DNA of 64,000 bases from Deltaproteobacteria bacterium (GCA_029261815.1 JAJDAQ010000073.1:1-64000), one strand, 5' to 3'. Shown: positions 26,698-35,989, counted from the stretch's first letter. The notes: generated by a model not told the origin, from the letters alone. Program-made: numbers and translations.

Positions 26698-27747
26698 TCA
26701 CCACTTGGGAACGAGGCCAGACCCCTCGATCGAAAGTTGGCGAGCGTTCGAACCGTCGATGCTCTTGACGAGCAGCTGCGGACCCGATTCGCTGGCCGGG
26801 TTGTGGCCGACGTAGACGACCCACTTGCCGTCGGGCGAAATCGAAGGGTCATACTCCTGCAATCCACTGCGGCCGAGCGCGCGACGACCCGAGCCGTCCG
26901 GATGCATCTTCCACAGTTTGAAGCCCGCGCGCGTTCGCGCCGAGTAGACGACCCAGTTGCCATCCGGTGAAAAAACGGGGCCGCGCCCGCGGCCGACGGA
27001 GCGCCCGACAGGCTCGTCGCCGGAGAGGTCGAGGCGCCTCAGCATGTCGATCCCGTTTCGATCCCAAGCCAGGTAGATCAGCGTCTTCCCGTCCGGCGAC
27101 CAGGCCGGTTCGACATCCATCGGACCGTCGGTAATGACCTTGGGCCGGCCTCCGCCCGGGTCCGTCAGCACCAGTTGGTAGCCGCCGACGATCTCGTCTC
27201 CGCGCTCGCGGACACGCGACTCTCGAACGGCAACGATCCGATCACCGGGCCCGTAGCTTCCACCCACGTGGGGGCGCCCGAAGGTCACCTGCCGAACTTC
27301 CCCGGACGTCTTCAGCCACTCGAAGAGCTGGGTACGCTTGTCCTTCTCCGCCGCGAACAACAGCCGGGAACGGTCGAGGTTCCATGCGAGCGGGCGCGTA
27401 TCGCGGGTGGCGAAGTCGACGCGTTCGGTCTCGCGTTCAACGGCGTCCAGGAACTCCAACCGCGTGAATCGCACCCGATTCCGCTCACCGCGTTGGAGTT
27501 GCTCGAAGATACGCACGGTCTGTTCGAAGGGCCCGTCGGCCGGCAGCTTCGGAGCGTCCTCGGCCAGGCGTTCCATTTCGCGCCGAACGGTTTCTTCGAG
27601 CTGCTTGGCGCCGTCCTCGGTGCGGACCGCGACCGCCACCGGCTCCGTCGAGAGATCGTCGTAGCTGAACCCCCCGGTGGAGCATGCGGTTGCGATGGCG
27701 ACCCATCCGAAGAGGACCACGATTCCGACCAGGCGACCCTGGCGCAT
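26698..27747 (-). CDS. TolB-like beta-propeller lipoprotein
   Basis: This is 349 residues. The N-terminus is a lipoprotein signal with lipobox ATAC (Cys22), so the protein should be anchored in a membrane facing the periplasm. After a charged helical part (about 30-115), WD40-like PD40 repeats follow: AWSPDGKTLIYLAW, VFSPDGNWVVYSAR, SISPDGKWVVYVGH. These resemble the TolB propeller, but the TolB N-terminal domain is absent. The start overlaps the JAMM gene stop (TAATG). It is placed oddly among sulfur-related genes. Partner and function are unknown. Confidence 0.82.
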   Translation of the reverse strand: MRQGRLVGIVVLFGWVAIATACSTGGFSYDDLSTEPVAVAVRTEDGAKQLEETVRREMERLAEDAPKLPADGPFEQTVRIFEQLQRGERNRVRFTRLEFLDAVERETERVDFATRDTRPLAWNLDRSRLLFAAEKDKRTQLFEWLKTSGEVRQVTFGRPHVGGSYGPGDRIVAVRESRVRERGDEIVGGYQLVLTDPGGGRPKVITDGPMDVEPAWSPDGKTLIYLAWDRNGIDMLRRLDLSGDEPVGRSVGRGRGPVFSPDGNWVVYSARTRAGFKLWKMHPDGSGRRALGRSGLQEYDPSISPDGKWVVYVGHNPASESGPQLLVKSIDGSNARQLSIEGSGLVPKW

Positions 27748-28247
27748 TAGGGCGCCTCCGATATGAGCGAACGGCCCTCGAAGCGGCCGGCCTCGGTTTG
27801 CCGGAAGATCGCGGCTTCCCGGTAAAGGCCGTCGACGACCGAAACGACGATGTGGTCAGCCTCCGGAAACGGGAACGCCGGCTGACGCGCATAATCCTGA
27901 TCGAGTTCCGAAAAGTACGCGCCGGCATCCGCATGCGAGTGGTACACGGCCGTGACCCGGTGCCCGCGCTCGTCGGCCAATTTCTGCACACGCAAGTAAT
28001 CGATCTCGCTCATATGGAACGCCTTCCGGCCGTCGCGCGGGAAGGTTCCGGGATCTTGTTGGTGGAGTTTCGTCATCTCATTCCGGCAGCGGTGCAAGAA
28101 TTCATGGGCCCCGATCGATGGGCCCGTCAGCAGGCCACAGCACTCTTCCGGGTGGGTCTCCCGGGCATGCTCTCCCAACTCGTTCAGGAGACGAGCAGGA
28201 AGGGTCACCGGAGGCTGCGACCGCCCTACCTCGATGCGTCCGGTCAC
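27747..28247 (-). CDS. JAMM/MPN-family metalloprotease
   Basis: This is 166 residues with a complete JAMM zinc site: Glu34/35 in HPEECCGLL, then H103-S-H105, Ser113 and Asp116 in HSHADAGAYFSELD. Bacterial members cleave ubiquitin-like sulfur carriers from partners (for example Mec, which acts on CysO in cysteine synthesis). The GTG at 28247 is the best start; the longer frame is not protein-like. The setting beside an Rrf2 regulator and sat supports a role in sulfur metabolism. No ThiS/MoaD-like carrier gene is in the window, so the substrate is open. Confidence 0.85.
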   Translation of the reverse strand: MTGRIEVGRSQPPVTLPARLLNELGEHARETHPEECCGLLTGPSIGAHEFLHRCRNEMTKLHQQDPGTFPRDGRKAFHMSEIDYLRVQKLADERGHRVTAVYHSHADAGAYFSELDQDYARQPAFPFPEADHIVVSVVDGLYREAAIFRQTEAGRFEGRSLISEAP

Positions 28248-28386
28248 GGTCCGCCTCGTTCTGGCTTCCGACACGCGAGTCCGCCACTGCGGAATGCACT
28301 CGGGCGCTGGGCGAGCGCGCATTCTACGGAATAGGGCCAATCCCCGCACCCCACGGGGCAGCGGGCTCGTCGGGTCACCGGGGCGC

Positions 28387-28839
28387 TCAGATGTGCCAGA
28401 TCCGGTCGTCGGCAGCTGCGCGGTGGACGGCACCCGCCGCCGCACGCTTGCACAGCGCCTCGATCGTGACACTCGCCAGCGCATCACCGACCCGACCGGC
28501 CAGATCATGCCAGACGAAGGCCGGGCGGTGGCTGTCACGACGATCGTGCGGCGGCGGTCCCTGGGCCATCGATTCCGACAGCGGCCCATCGACGGCCTCC
28601 ACGATGTCGCGCAGCGTAATCTCCTCGGGCAGTCGATTCAGCACGTAGCCCCCGCCAGGTCCACGCTTGCCCTCCACCAGCTCTGCCCGACGGAGGTGCT
28701 GGAACACCTGCTCCAGGTAACGCGGCGGGATCTGCTGCCGCTCGCCGATGACGCGTACCTGGACGGGGCCGGCGACGCCGTTGTAGGCGAGGTCGAAAAC
28801 GCCGCAGATCGCATACTGGGCCTTCAGGGAGAGACGCAT
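28387..28839 (-). CDS. Rrf2-family transcriptional regulator without Fe-S cysteines
   Basis: This 150-residue protein begins MRLSLKAQYAICGVFDLAYN, the standard Rrf2 start, with winged helix-turn-helix features IPPRYLEQVFQHLRRAELVEGKRGPGGGY and ITLRDIVEAVDGPL. The three clustered cysteines of IscR/NsrR are missing; only Cys12 and one late Cys are present. It therefore resembles cysteine-metabolism CymR-type members more than Fe-S sensors. It heads the minus-strand JAMM-lipoprotein-sat-ald group and is divergent from the helicase gene. Sensing of O-acetylserine or cysteine status is inference from context. Confidence 0.88.
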   Translation of the reverse strand: MRLSLKAQYAICGVFDLAYNGVAGPVQVRVIGERQQIPPRYLEQVFQHLRRAELVEGKRGPGGGYVLNRLPEEITLRDIVEAVDGPLSESMAQGPPPHDRRDSHRPAFVWHDLAGRVGDALASVTIEALCKRAAAGAVHRAAADDRIWHI

Positions 28840-28884
28840 CTGGGGATCATCCCTGCTCAATCCAGGAGCGTCCACCGCCGCGCC

Positions 28885-28942
28885 GCGAGCAGGCTCGCAG
28901 GCCAGCCGGTAGCATCGGGGTGATGCCGGGGACCCCACCCCG
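28885..28942. promoter_or_regulatory. Paired dyads in the Rrf2/helicase divergent region
   Basis: GCGAGC-AG-GCTCGC (28885-28898) and CGGGGTG-N13-CACCCCG (28916-28942) are both perfect inverted repeats in the 162-base region between the two divergent starts. They are the right size for dimeric regulator binding, possibly autoregulation by the Rrf2 protein. This is inference. Confidence 0.3.
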
Positions 28943-29001
28943 AGCCGTGTTTCCCTGTCGTACTCCGGTGTGCCTCCTCGCGCCGGCCGAGGAGCCGTGG
29001 G

Positions 29002-31953
29002 ATGGACCCCAGGGCCGGTCTGGCCGTATCGAGATTCCTGGACGAGATCCAGGAAGATGAAGCCCTGCGTCGCGCAGTGCGCCATCACGAAGTCGAGAGC
29101 CCGGTCGACGCGAAGCTCGCAGCCGACCTCGCGCTGCCGGAGCCGATTCGTCGGGTCTTGGAAGCGCGGGGAATACCGCACCTCTACACGCACCAGGCCC
29201 GTGCGATCGAGTCGCTGCGCGATGGACACGACGTCGTACTTGCAACGCCGACCGCCAGCGGCAAGTCGCTGGTCTACTCGCTGCCGACGCTCGAAGCCAA
29301 CCTCGCAGATCCGGAGCACCGGGCGCTCTACCTGTTCCCGCTGAAAGCGCTCGAGCAGGACCAACGCGCGAAGCTGGAACAGGACATTGCCGCGATGGGG
29401 ATCCGAGAAGATCGCCGACCGCGCGTCGCGATCTACGACGGCGACACCCCACAGGCGGAGCGCAAACGCATTCGCCAGAACCCGCCCCAGATCCTGCTGA
29501 CGACACCCGACATGCTGCACATGGGCATCCTTCCAAGCCACGCCAGCTGGGAGCCCTTCTTCCGCGGCCTCGGCCTCGTCGTTCTCGACGAACTCCACAC
29601 GTACCGCGGCGTCTTTGGCTCCCACGTCGCCCAGATCATGCGCCGACTCGACCGCGTCGCGCGCCACCATCACGCGCGACCGCGGTTCGTGTGCGCGTCT
29701 GCCACGGTCGCAAACCCGGGTGAGCTTGCCGGGCACGTCACCGGCCGCGACTTCGATGTCGTCGAAGCCAACGGCGCGGCACGCGCGCGCCGACACGTCT
29801 TGCTCGTGAATCCACAGGCCTCGCCTTATACAACTGCGGCCAGACTCTTCCGGATGGCCGTCGACCAGGGGCTCCGCACGATCGCGTTCACCAAGGCGCG
29901 CCGCATCACCGAGCTGATGCACACGTGGATCACGGCGGCCGATCCGAAACTGGCGGACCGGATCTCGTCCTACCGCGCTGGCTTCCTTCCAGAAGAGCGA
30001 CGCGAGATCGAGGCGCGCCTCTTCTCGGGTGACCTGATGGGCGTGATCTCGACGTCGGCCCTCGAAATGGGCATCGACGTGGGCGGGCTCGATGTGTGCC
30101 TGCTCGTCGGGTACCCCGGGAGCCAGATCGCAACATGGCAGCGAGCGGGCCGCGTCGGCCGCACCGGCGAAGCCGTTGTGGCCATGATCGCCCAACCGGA
30201 TTCGCTCGATCAGTTCCTGGTCACCCACCCCGAGCATTTCTTCGCACGGAACTTCGAACACGCCGTGGTCGATCCCGAGAACGCCGAGATCGCGGCCGCG
30301 CACCTGCCCTGCGCAGCAGCCGAAGTGCCGCTGCGCGCGGGCGAGGCCTGGCTGCAGCCACCCGGGATGCAGGCGGGTCTCAAGCTGGCAGACGAACGCG
30401 GCGATCTCCTCGAGAGCGAGACCGGAACGGAGTGGTTTGCCTCGCGGCGGCGCCCGCATCGTGAAGTGGCGATCCGCAGTACCGGCGCCAGCTACCTGAT
30501 CGGCGTCGCCGGCGACGCTGGCGAAAGACCGCGGGCACTCGGCACGATCGGCTCCGCCAACGTCTTCGTCGAGTGCCACGAAGGCGCCATCTATCTGCAC
30601 CACGGGCGGCAGTACCGTGTCAAACGGCTCGATCTCGACGAACGCGAAGTGCTCGTCGAGCCGTCCGACGTCCCCTGGTACACACGCGCGCTTTCGGACA
30701 AGGAGACCGAGATCCTGTCCAGGGACCGCGCCCGACCCGCTGGCAACTTCCGACTCGTCGAAGGCCGCGTCAAGGTCACGACGCGGATCACGAGCTACGA
30801 GCGCAGACGGGTTCGTGGCCAGGAACTCCTATCGACCGAGCCGCTCGACCTGCCGCCGACTTCGTACGAAACGCGCAGTCTCTGGTTCGAGATGCCGGAC
30901 GAAATCCCGAAGACGCTGCAGAACAGCGGCCGCCACGTCATGGGTGCGCTTCACGCGGTAGAACACGCGGCCCTCGCCCTCTTCCCGCTATTCGCACTGT
31001 GCGACCGCTTCGATGTCGCAGGCATCACCTACAAGCACCATCCGCAGCTGGGACGCGCCGCAATCTTCCTCTACGACGGCCAGGAGAACGGCGTCGGACT
31101 CACCCGAGGAATCTTCGACCGCATCGAGCCCTTGCTCGAAGCCACACTCGAGATGGTCAGCGACTGTCCCTGCGAAAGCGGCTGCCCCGCGTGCGTCCAC
31201 TCCCCGCGTTGCGGCAACGGGAATCGCCCGATCGACAAGCCGGGGGCGATCGAGGCACTCGAACTCCTCCTCGGCCGCGAAGCGCTGCCGGAGATGCCTG
31301 AGAGCCCGGCCCTCCACCTACCGCTTCCCGCACCGATTCAGGAAGCCGAAGACCCGATCGGGCCACCCCCTCGGCTGATGGTATTCGACCTCGAAACCCA
31401 GCGGAGCGCCGCCGATGTTGGAGGCTGGCACAACGCGCACCTGATGCGGATGGCATTGGGCGTCGTGTGGGACAGCGAAGATGACGCGTTCCACACCTTC
31501 CACGAAGGCGACGTGCACGCGCTACTGACGAAACTCGGAGAAGCCGACCTGGTGATCGGCTTCAATGTCATTCGCTTCGACTATCAAGTCCTGCGCGGTT
31601 ACACGGACGAGGATCTGCGCGCGTTACCCACCTACGACATGCTCGACGCGGTTCACCAACGTCTGGGTTTCCGCGTCGCGCTCGGTCACCTCGGAGAAGA
31701 GACCCTCGGCGCCCCGAAGAGTGCGGACGGGCTTCAATCCCTCCAGTGGTGGAAGGAAGGTCGCGTGGACGAGATCGAGACCTACTGCCGTCAAGACGTC
31801 CGCATCCTGCGTGACCTGTTCGACCACGCGCGTCAGGAAGGCCAGCTTGTCTTCAAGACGAAGCGCGGCGAGCGCGTCCGCCTACCGATGAAGATCTCGC
31901 TTCCGGAAGTCCTCGAGCAAGCGCGCGAACGCGCAACCCAGACCCGGCGCTGA
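29002..31953 (+). CDS. MrfA-like DEXH helicase fused to MrfB-like 3'-5' exonuclease
   Basis: This is 983 residues. RecA-like helicase domains occupy about 55-420: Walker A TASGKS (Lys88), DELH (196-199), SATVANP, and motif VI QRAGRVGR. A central region leads to the DUF1998-type cysteine cluster CPCESGCPACVHSPRC (Cys722, 724, 728, 731, 737). A C-terminal DnaQ-like exonuclease (about 790-945) shows FDLET, NVIRFDYQ and YCRQD, the DEDD carboxylates of YprB/MrfB. In Bacillus, MrfA and MrfB are separate neighbours acting in mitomycin-damage repair; here they form one chain. ATG has GGAG seven bases upstream. Role in interstrand or bulky adduct repair is inferred from family. Confidence 0.87.
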   Translation: MDPRAGLAVSRFLDEIQEDEALRRAVRHHEVESPVDAKLAADLALPEPIRRVLEARGIPHLYTHQARAIESLRDGHDVVLATPTASGKSLVYSLPTLEANLADPEHRALYLFPLKALEQDQRAKLEQDIAAMGIREDRRPRVAIYDGDTPQAERKRIRQNPPQILLTTPDMLHMGILPSHASWEPFFRGLGLVVLDELHTYRGVFGSHVAQIMRRLDRVARHHHARPRFVCASATVANPGELAGHVTGRDFDVVEANGAARARRHVLLVNPQASPYTTAARLFRMAVDQGLRTIAFTKARRITELMHTWITAADPKLADRISSYRAGFLPEERREIEARLFSGDLMGVISTSALEMGIDVGGLDVCLLVGYPGSQIATWQRAGRVGRTGEAVVAMIAQPDSLDQFLVTHPEHFFARNFEHAVVDPENAEIAAAHLPCAAAEVPLRAGEAWLQPPGMQAGLKLADERGDLLESETGTEWFASRRRPHREVAIRSTGASYLIGVAGDAGERPRALGTIGSANVFVECHEGAIYLHHGRQYRVKRLDLDEREVLVEPSDVPWYTRALSDKETEILSRDRARPAGNFRLVEGRVKVTTRITSYERRRVRGQELLSTEPLDLPPTSYETRSLWFEMPDEIPKTLQNSGRHVMGALHAVEHAALALFPLFALCDRFDVAGITYKHHPQLGRAAIFLYDGQENGVGLTRGIFDRIEPLLEATLEMVSDCPCESGCPACVHSPRCGNGNRPIDKPGAIEALELLLGREALPEMPESPALHLPLPAPIQEAEDPIGPPPRLMVFDLETQRSAADVGGWHNAHLMRMALGVVWDSEDDAFHTFHEGDVHALLTKLGEADLVIGFNVIRFDYQVLRGYTDEDLRALPTYDMLDAVHQRLGFRVALGHLGEETLGAPKSADGLQSLQWWKEGRVDEIETYCRQDVRILRDLFDHARQEGQLVFKTKRGERVRLPMKISLPEVLEQARERATQTRR

Positions 31954-31960
31954 GCCGCAG

Positions 31961-32248
31961 TCAGTGGAAGACGGCGGCCTCGCGCATGCGACCGTCGAGC
32001 AACTCGAAGTAGAGCAGGATCAGGACATGCCGGACGGACTCCGGGAGGGACTGCACGAAGTCTCGGCCCTCGTCCGGGTCGCCGATCTTGACCAGGCCGT
32101 CGATCGCGAAGTGGACCTCGTCGAAGCGACCCTCCAATTCTCCCCGCAGCCGGTCCGCGTCTTGCGCGAAGGCCGTGACGATCATGTCGGTGTCGAACAG
32201 CAGGTGGATCCCACGGGATCCGATCTCCAGGAGGCGTTCGGTGTCCAT
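31961..32248 (-). CDS. Small hypothetical protein
   Basis: This 95-residue acidic soluble protein begins MDTERLLEIGSRGIHLLFDT. Helical content is likely and there are no cysteines, membrane segments or known motifs. It has codon use like its neighbours. The stretch ESVRHVLILLYFELLDGRMREA looks like a real hydrophobic core. It converges on the helicase-exonuclease gene with seven bases between, and is divergent from the ABC-F gene. I do not recognise the family. Confidence 0.6.
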   Translation of the reverse strand: MDTERLLEIGSRGIHLLFDTDMIVTAFAQDADRLRGELEGRFDEVHFAIDGLVKIGDPDEGRDFVQSLPESVRHVLILLYFELLDGRMREAAVFH

Positions 32249-32313
32249 GCCCGTCTATCGGCCAGGCAGCCCAAACGATTGAATGTCTTGTCCATTCGTT
32301 ACCGTCCCGCCCC

Positions 32314-34269
32314 ATGTGGCTAGAGCTCACCGACGTTTCCCGCAGTTTCGGGAACCGGACCCTGTTCCAGGGCGTCGATCTTCGTGTCTCGGCCGGTGAC
32401 CGGATCGGCCTCGTCGGCCCGAATGGGGCCGGTAAGACGACGCTGCTCAAGATCGCATCCGGCGATGAGGCGCCGGACGCCGGGCGCCGCCAGACACCCC
32501 GGGACGGCCGCGTCGGCATGCTTCGGCAGGAAATCGACCCTCATCCCACGCACACGGTGATGGAAGAGACGTTGACGGCCACGGCCGCGCTCGGGGCCCT
32601 CGAAGACGAACTTCGGCAGCTCGAAACCACCATGGCCGAGTCCGGGGAAGTCGACCCTGGCGTGGCGGAGCGATACGACGCACTCCATGACCGATTCGTC
32701 CGAGAGGACGGTTTCTCGCGCGAAGCCAGCGCAGAGCGTGTGCTCGAGGGACTCGGATTCGACGCAGAATCTCGCACCCGCCCGCTGACGGAATTCAGCG
32801 GCGGCTGGCTCATGCGGGTGGAACTGGCCAAGCTGCTGCTCGCCGAGCCCGACGTGCTGCTCCTCGACGAACCCACGAACCATCTCGACCTGCCGTCCAT
32901 CCAGTGGTTCGAGGAGACGCTCCAGGCGTTTCGCGGGGGTGTGGTCGTGATCAGTCATGACCGGACCTTCCTGCGGCGCCACACCAACCGGATCGCCGAA
33001 CTCGCCCACGGCCGCTTCACCGTCTACCCGTGCGGATACGACAAGTACCTCGATCAGCGGGAGCAACGACAGCTCGAGTTGCTGGCGCAGAAAAAGAGCC
33101 AGGACAAGCAGATCGCCGAGACCGAGAAGTTCATCGAGCGATTCCGCGCCAAGGCTTCGAAAGCGCGCCAGGTTCAGAGCCGCGTCAAGGCGCTCGACAA
33201 GATCGAGCGCATCGATGTCGATGAGCCGGCAACGCGGCGCATGCGGTTGCGGATCCCTGAGCCCAAGCGCGCCGGCGCAGTCCCCGTCTCGCTCGAGGGG
33301 ATCCACAAGGCCTATGACGACAATGTCGTCTATGCAGGCGTCGATCTGCTCGTGAAGCGCGGTGAACGCCTCGCGTTGGCGGGCCCGAACGGCGCGGGAA
33401 AGACCACGCTGCTGCGGATCCTGGCGGGCGCCCTTCCCTTCGACCGAGGCGAGCGGCGGCTCGGGCATCAGGTCGAGATCGGCTACTTCGCCCAGCATCA
33501 ACTCGAGGACCTGGACCCCGCGCGCTCGGTGTTCAGCGAACTCGAGAGCATCGCGACCCATGACGACATTCCGCGCTTGCGCGGGCACCTCGGTGCTTTC
33601 CTGTTCACGGGCGACGACATCCAGAAGCGCGTGTCCGTGCTGTCGGGTGGCGAGAAGGCGCGACTCGCGCTCGCGAAGATGCTGCTGCGACCCAAGAACG
33701 TGTTGGTGCTCGACGAGCCGACCAATCACCTCGACGTCGAGGCCTGTCAGGTACTCGAGGATGCACTGCGCGCCTACATCGGAACCGTCGTCTTCATCTC
33801 CCACGATCGCGCATTCATCAACGCACTCGCGACCCGTGTGGTCGAAGTGAAGAACGGCACGCTGCGAGAGTTCCTGGGCAACTATGACGCCTACGTCGAC
33901 GCGACGGCGCCTTCCCCGCCGAAACCGCGTCCGACCGTGGCCAAGGAAGCGACGACCGCACCGGCCCCCGCGGCGGCGCCGAAGGCGCCAACCAGCAAGG
34001 CCGAGAAAGCGCGCGAACGCGAGCGCAAGAAATCACGCGACCGGATCACCCGGAAGATCGAGAAGATCGAGGCCTCGATTCTCGAACGGGAAACACAGGG
34101 CGAGGCGCTCGGCTGGAAGCTCGGCGACCCGAATGTGTACAAGGACGCCGATCGTGTGCGCGAAATCGAGGGGGAGCGGACCGCGATCCAGGAAGCCATT
34201 GCGGCGGACTATCGAGAGTGGGAACGGCTCGCCGCCGAACTCGAGGTTCTCGACGGCGACGCCGGCTGA
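32314..34269 (+). CDS. ABC-F family ATPase (Uup/EttA-like)
   Basis: This is 651 residues with two ABC ATPase domains and no membrane segment, as in ribosome-acting ABC-F proteins. Each has Walker A GPNGAGKTT, a signature (LTEFSGGWLMRVELAK and VSVLSGGEKARLALAK) and LLLDEPTNHLD or VLDEPTNHLD. The charged inter-domain linker (about 240-310) carries the ABC-F helical hairpin. A Pro/Ala linker and coiled coil at the C-terminus (about 560-640) match the Uup-type extension. The gene is monocistronic and followed by tRNA-Leu. Family members clear stalled ribosomes; the exact subgroup is uncertain. Confidence 0.92.
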   Translation: MWLELTDVSRSFGNRTLFQGVDLRVSAGDRIGLVGPNGAGKTTLLKIASGDEAPDAGRRQTPRDGRVGMLRQEIDPHPTHTVMEETLTATAALGALEDELRQLETTMAESGEVDPGVAERYDALHDRFVREDGFSREASAERVLEGLGFDAESRTRPLTEFSGGWLMRVELAKLLLAEPDVLLLDEPTNHLDLPSIQWFEETLQAFRGGVVVISHDRTFLRRHTNRIAELAHGRFTVYPCGYDKYLDQREQRQLELLAQKKSQDKQIAETEKFIERFRAKASKARQVQSRVKALDKIERIDVDEPATRRMRLRIPEPKRAGAVPVSLEGIHKAYDDNVVYAGVDLLVKRGERLALAGPNGAGKTTLLRILAGALPFDRGERRLGHQVEIGYFAQHQLEDLDPARSVFSELESIATHDDIPRLRGHLGAFLFTGDDIQKRVSVLSGGEKARLALAKMLLRPKNVLVLDEPTNHLDVEACQVLEDALRAYIGTVVFISHDRAFINALATRVVEVKNGTLREFLGNYDAYVDATAPSPPKPRPTVAKEATTAPAPAAAPKAPTSKAEKARERERKKSRDRITRKIEKIEASILERETQGEALGWKLGDPNVYKDADRVREIEGERTAIQEAIAADYREWERLAAELEVLDGDAG

Positions 34270-34289
34270 CAGCCCTGTCGTATAGGTCG

Positions 34290-34318
34290 TTGACGCCGGC
34301 GAACGCCCTTCCTAGCTT
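34290..34318 (+). promoter_or_regulatory. Candidate sigma70 promoter for tRNA-Leu(CAG)
   Basis: TTGACG (34290-34295), a 17-base spacer and TAGCTT (34313-34318) lie with the -10 ending 13 bases before the tRNA. Spacing fits a stable-RNA promoter with a very short leader; the -10 match is moderate. Confidence 0.45.
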
Positions 34319-34331
34319 TCCGGACCCACCT

Positions 34332-34418
34332 GCCCGGGTGGCGGAATTGGTAGACGCGCTAGACTCAGAATCTAGTGTCCGTAAGGACGTGCTGGTTCGA
34401 CTCCAGTCCCGGGCACCA
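34332..34418 (+). tRNA. tRNA-Leu, anticodon CAG
   Basis: A full type II tRNA of 87 bases including an encoded CCA. The acceptor stem is GCCCGGG/CCCGGGC, the anticodon stem is CTAGA/TCTAG around loop CTCAGAA (anticodon 34366-34368), and the T-arm contains GGTTCGACTCC. The long variable arm (GTGTCCGTAAGGACGT region) is as expected for leucine. Confidence 0.97.
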
Positions 34419-34465
34419 ACTCCCCCAAGATCGTCGGATCTCAATCGCCGCGGGGAGCGCGCAAG

Positions 34466-35905
34466 ATGAGTGATGCGAACGACGCGCCCGCATCGGCCTT
34501 CTCGCGCTGGCGCGATCTGGCCTTCGGCATCGACCTTGAGGTCCTTGCGGTGTTTCGCATCGTGCTGGGGATCTTGTTTCTCGCTGATGTGGCGGTCTGG
34601 GCGCGCGACCTCGACCTGCACCTGACCGACCACGGCGTCATGCCATTGGCGCTCCGTGCCAGGTACTTCGCCGACTACCCGAGCTTCCACGCGCTGGCCG
34701 GATCCGCGGCCTTTTCGTGGGCCCTGCTCGGAATCGGCGCCCTGCCGGCTCTCGCCTTTACCGTTGGCTGGCACACGCGCATCTCGGGCGTCCTGGTCTG
34801 GATCTTCTGGGCGTCCCTCCAACACCGGAACCCGATCATCCTGAACGGCGGCGACGAGGTAATGCGCATCCTGCTGTTCTGGTGCCTGTTTCTGCCCGTC
34901 CACGCGCGGCATTCCCTGGACGCGGTCGCCGGGCGCGCGGCCGCATGGGCCGAGGCACCCCGCGTGCGGAACGTCGCGAGCACGATGCTGTTGCTCCAGG
35001 TCGCGATCATCTATCCGATCACGACGATCCTGAAGCTCCGCTACCCGGTCTGGCAGGATCTGACGATTCTCGATCGGGCCATGCGAATCGATGGCGTCGC
35101 GACCGACATTGGACGCGCGCTGCTCGAATTTCCGGAGGTGCTGCGCTTCCTCGCAGGGTCAACGCTGCTGCTCGAAGCCTTCGGCTTGTTGCTCGTGTTC
35201 TCGCCGTTCGCGACGCGGACAGTGAGAACACTCGGCGTCGCCGCCTTCATGTCATTGCACGGCCTCGGGATCGGCCTGGCGATGGCGATCGGGCTGTTCC
35301 CCTGGGTCATGGTCGCGGCCTGGATTCCGTTCCTACCGGGCCGTCGCACGCCTGCAGAGGCAGGACGCGCCCCCAGCCCGCAACCGGCGGAGTCCCCGCG
35401 GCAGCGGGCATTTCTGGTTGCGCTGTTCATCGGCATTCTCATTCATCTCGCCGGAACCCTCGACTGGGTGGCGCCCAAGCGGGTCGATGCCGTGACCCAG
35501 ACCCTCAAGATCGTGCGCATGGACCAGCGCTGGTTCCTCTGGGTCAATGTGATGCCCAACCGCTACTACCTGTTCCCGGCACGCACTTCGTCGGGACGCC
35601 TTGTCGACCTGCACCGTGATGGTGCGGAACTCGACTGGGCCAACCCGCGCCGGAAGACCTGGAACACGCGTTGGTGGAAGTACCTGCTCCAGCTTGCGAA
35701 GCCGCCGGCCCGAGTCGCCCGGCCGGCCCTCGCGGATGCCCTCGCTCGTCGGTGGGACCTCGCCCACCCCGAGGACCCGATTCAACGGGTGGAGTTGTGG
35801 ATGCGGATGGAGGACCCAGCGACCCGGATCTGGCGAAACGTGCTCCTGTGGTCCGAAGACGATCTCCTCCAGCTTGGGCCCGGCAGGCATCCAGCGGGCT
35901 CCTGA
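34466..35905 (+). CDS. HTTM-domain multi-pass membrane protein
   Basis: This is 479 residues with about seven hydrophobic segments between residues 25 and 335, then a soluble C-terminal part. The N-terminal LEVLAVFRIVLGILFLADV and the HTTM-like HRNPIILNGGDEVMRILLFW block mark the family named for similarity to vitamin-K-dependent gamma-carboxylase membrane domains. Catalytic residues of the carboxylase are not demonstrable. It stands between tRNA-Leu and Lon 1 with no obvious partner. Bacterial HTTM proteins have no agreed function. Confidence 0.8.
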   Translation: MSDANDAPASAFSRWRDLAFGIDLEVLAVFRIVLGILFLADVAVWARDLDLHLTDHGVMPLALRARYFADYPSFHALAGSAAFSWALLGIGALPALAFTVGWHTRISGVLVWIFWASLQHRNPIILNGGDEVMRILLFWCLFLPVHARHSLDAVAGRAAAWAEAPRVRNVASTMLLLQVAIIYPITTILKLRYPVWQDLTILDRAMRIDGVATDIGRALLEFPEVLRFLAGSTLLLEAFGLLLVFSPFATRTVRTLGVAAFMSLHGLGIGLAMAIGLFPWVMVAAWIPFLPGRRTPAEAGRAPSPQPAESPRQRAFLVALFIGILIHLAGTLDWVAPKRVDAVTQTLKIVRMDQRWFLWVNVMPNRYYLFPARTSSGRLVDLHRDGAELDWANPRRKTWNTRWWKYLLQLAKPPARVARPALADALARRWDLAHPEDPIQRVELWMRMEDPATRIWRNVLLWSEDDLLQLGPGRHPAGS

Positions 35906-35989
35906 GGGAGCGACCCCCACGTTTGACGGTCTACGGGGGGTGCTTACGCTCCGCCGCTCCGGGGTCCCATTGCTCCGGTCGGAGGCCCT

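Noticed and set aside
34332-34465. Integrated element at tRNA-Leu(CAG)
   Set aside because: No integrase, no duplicated tRNA end and no change in composition downstream.
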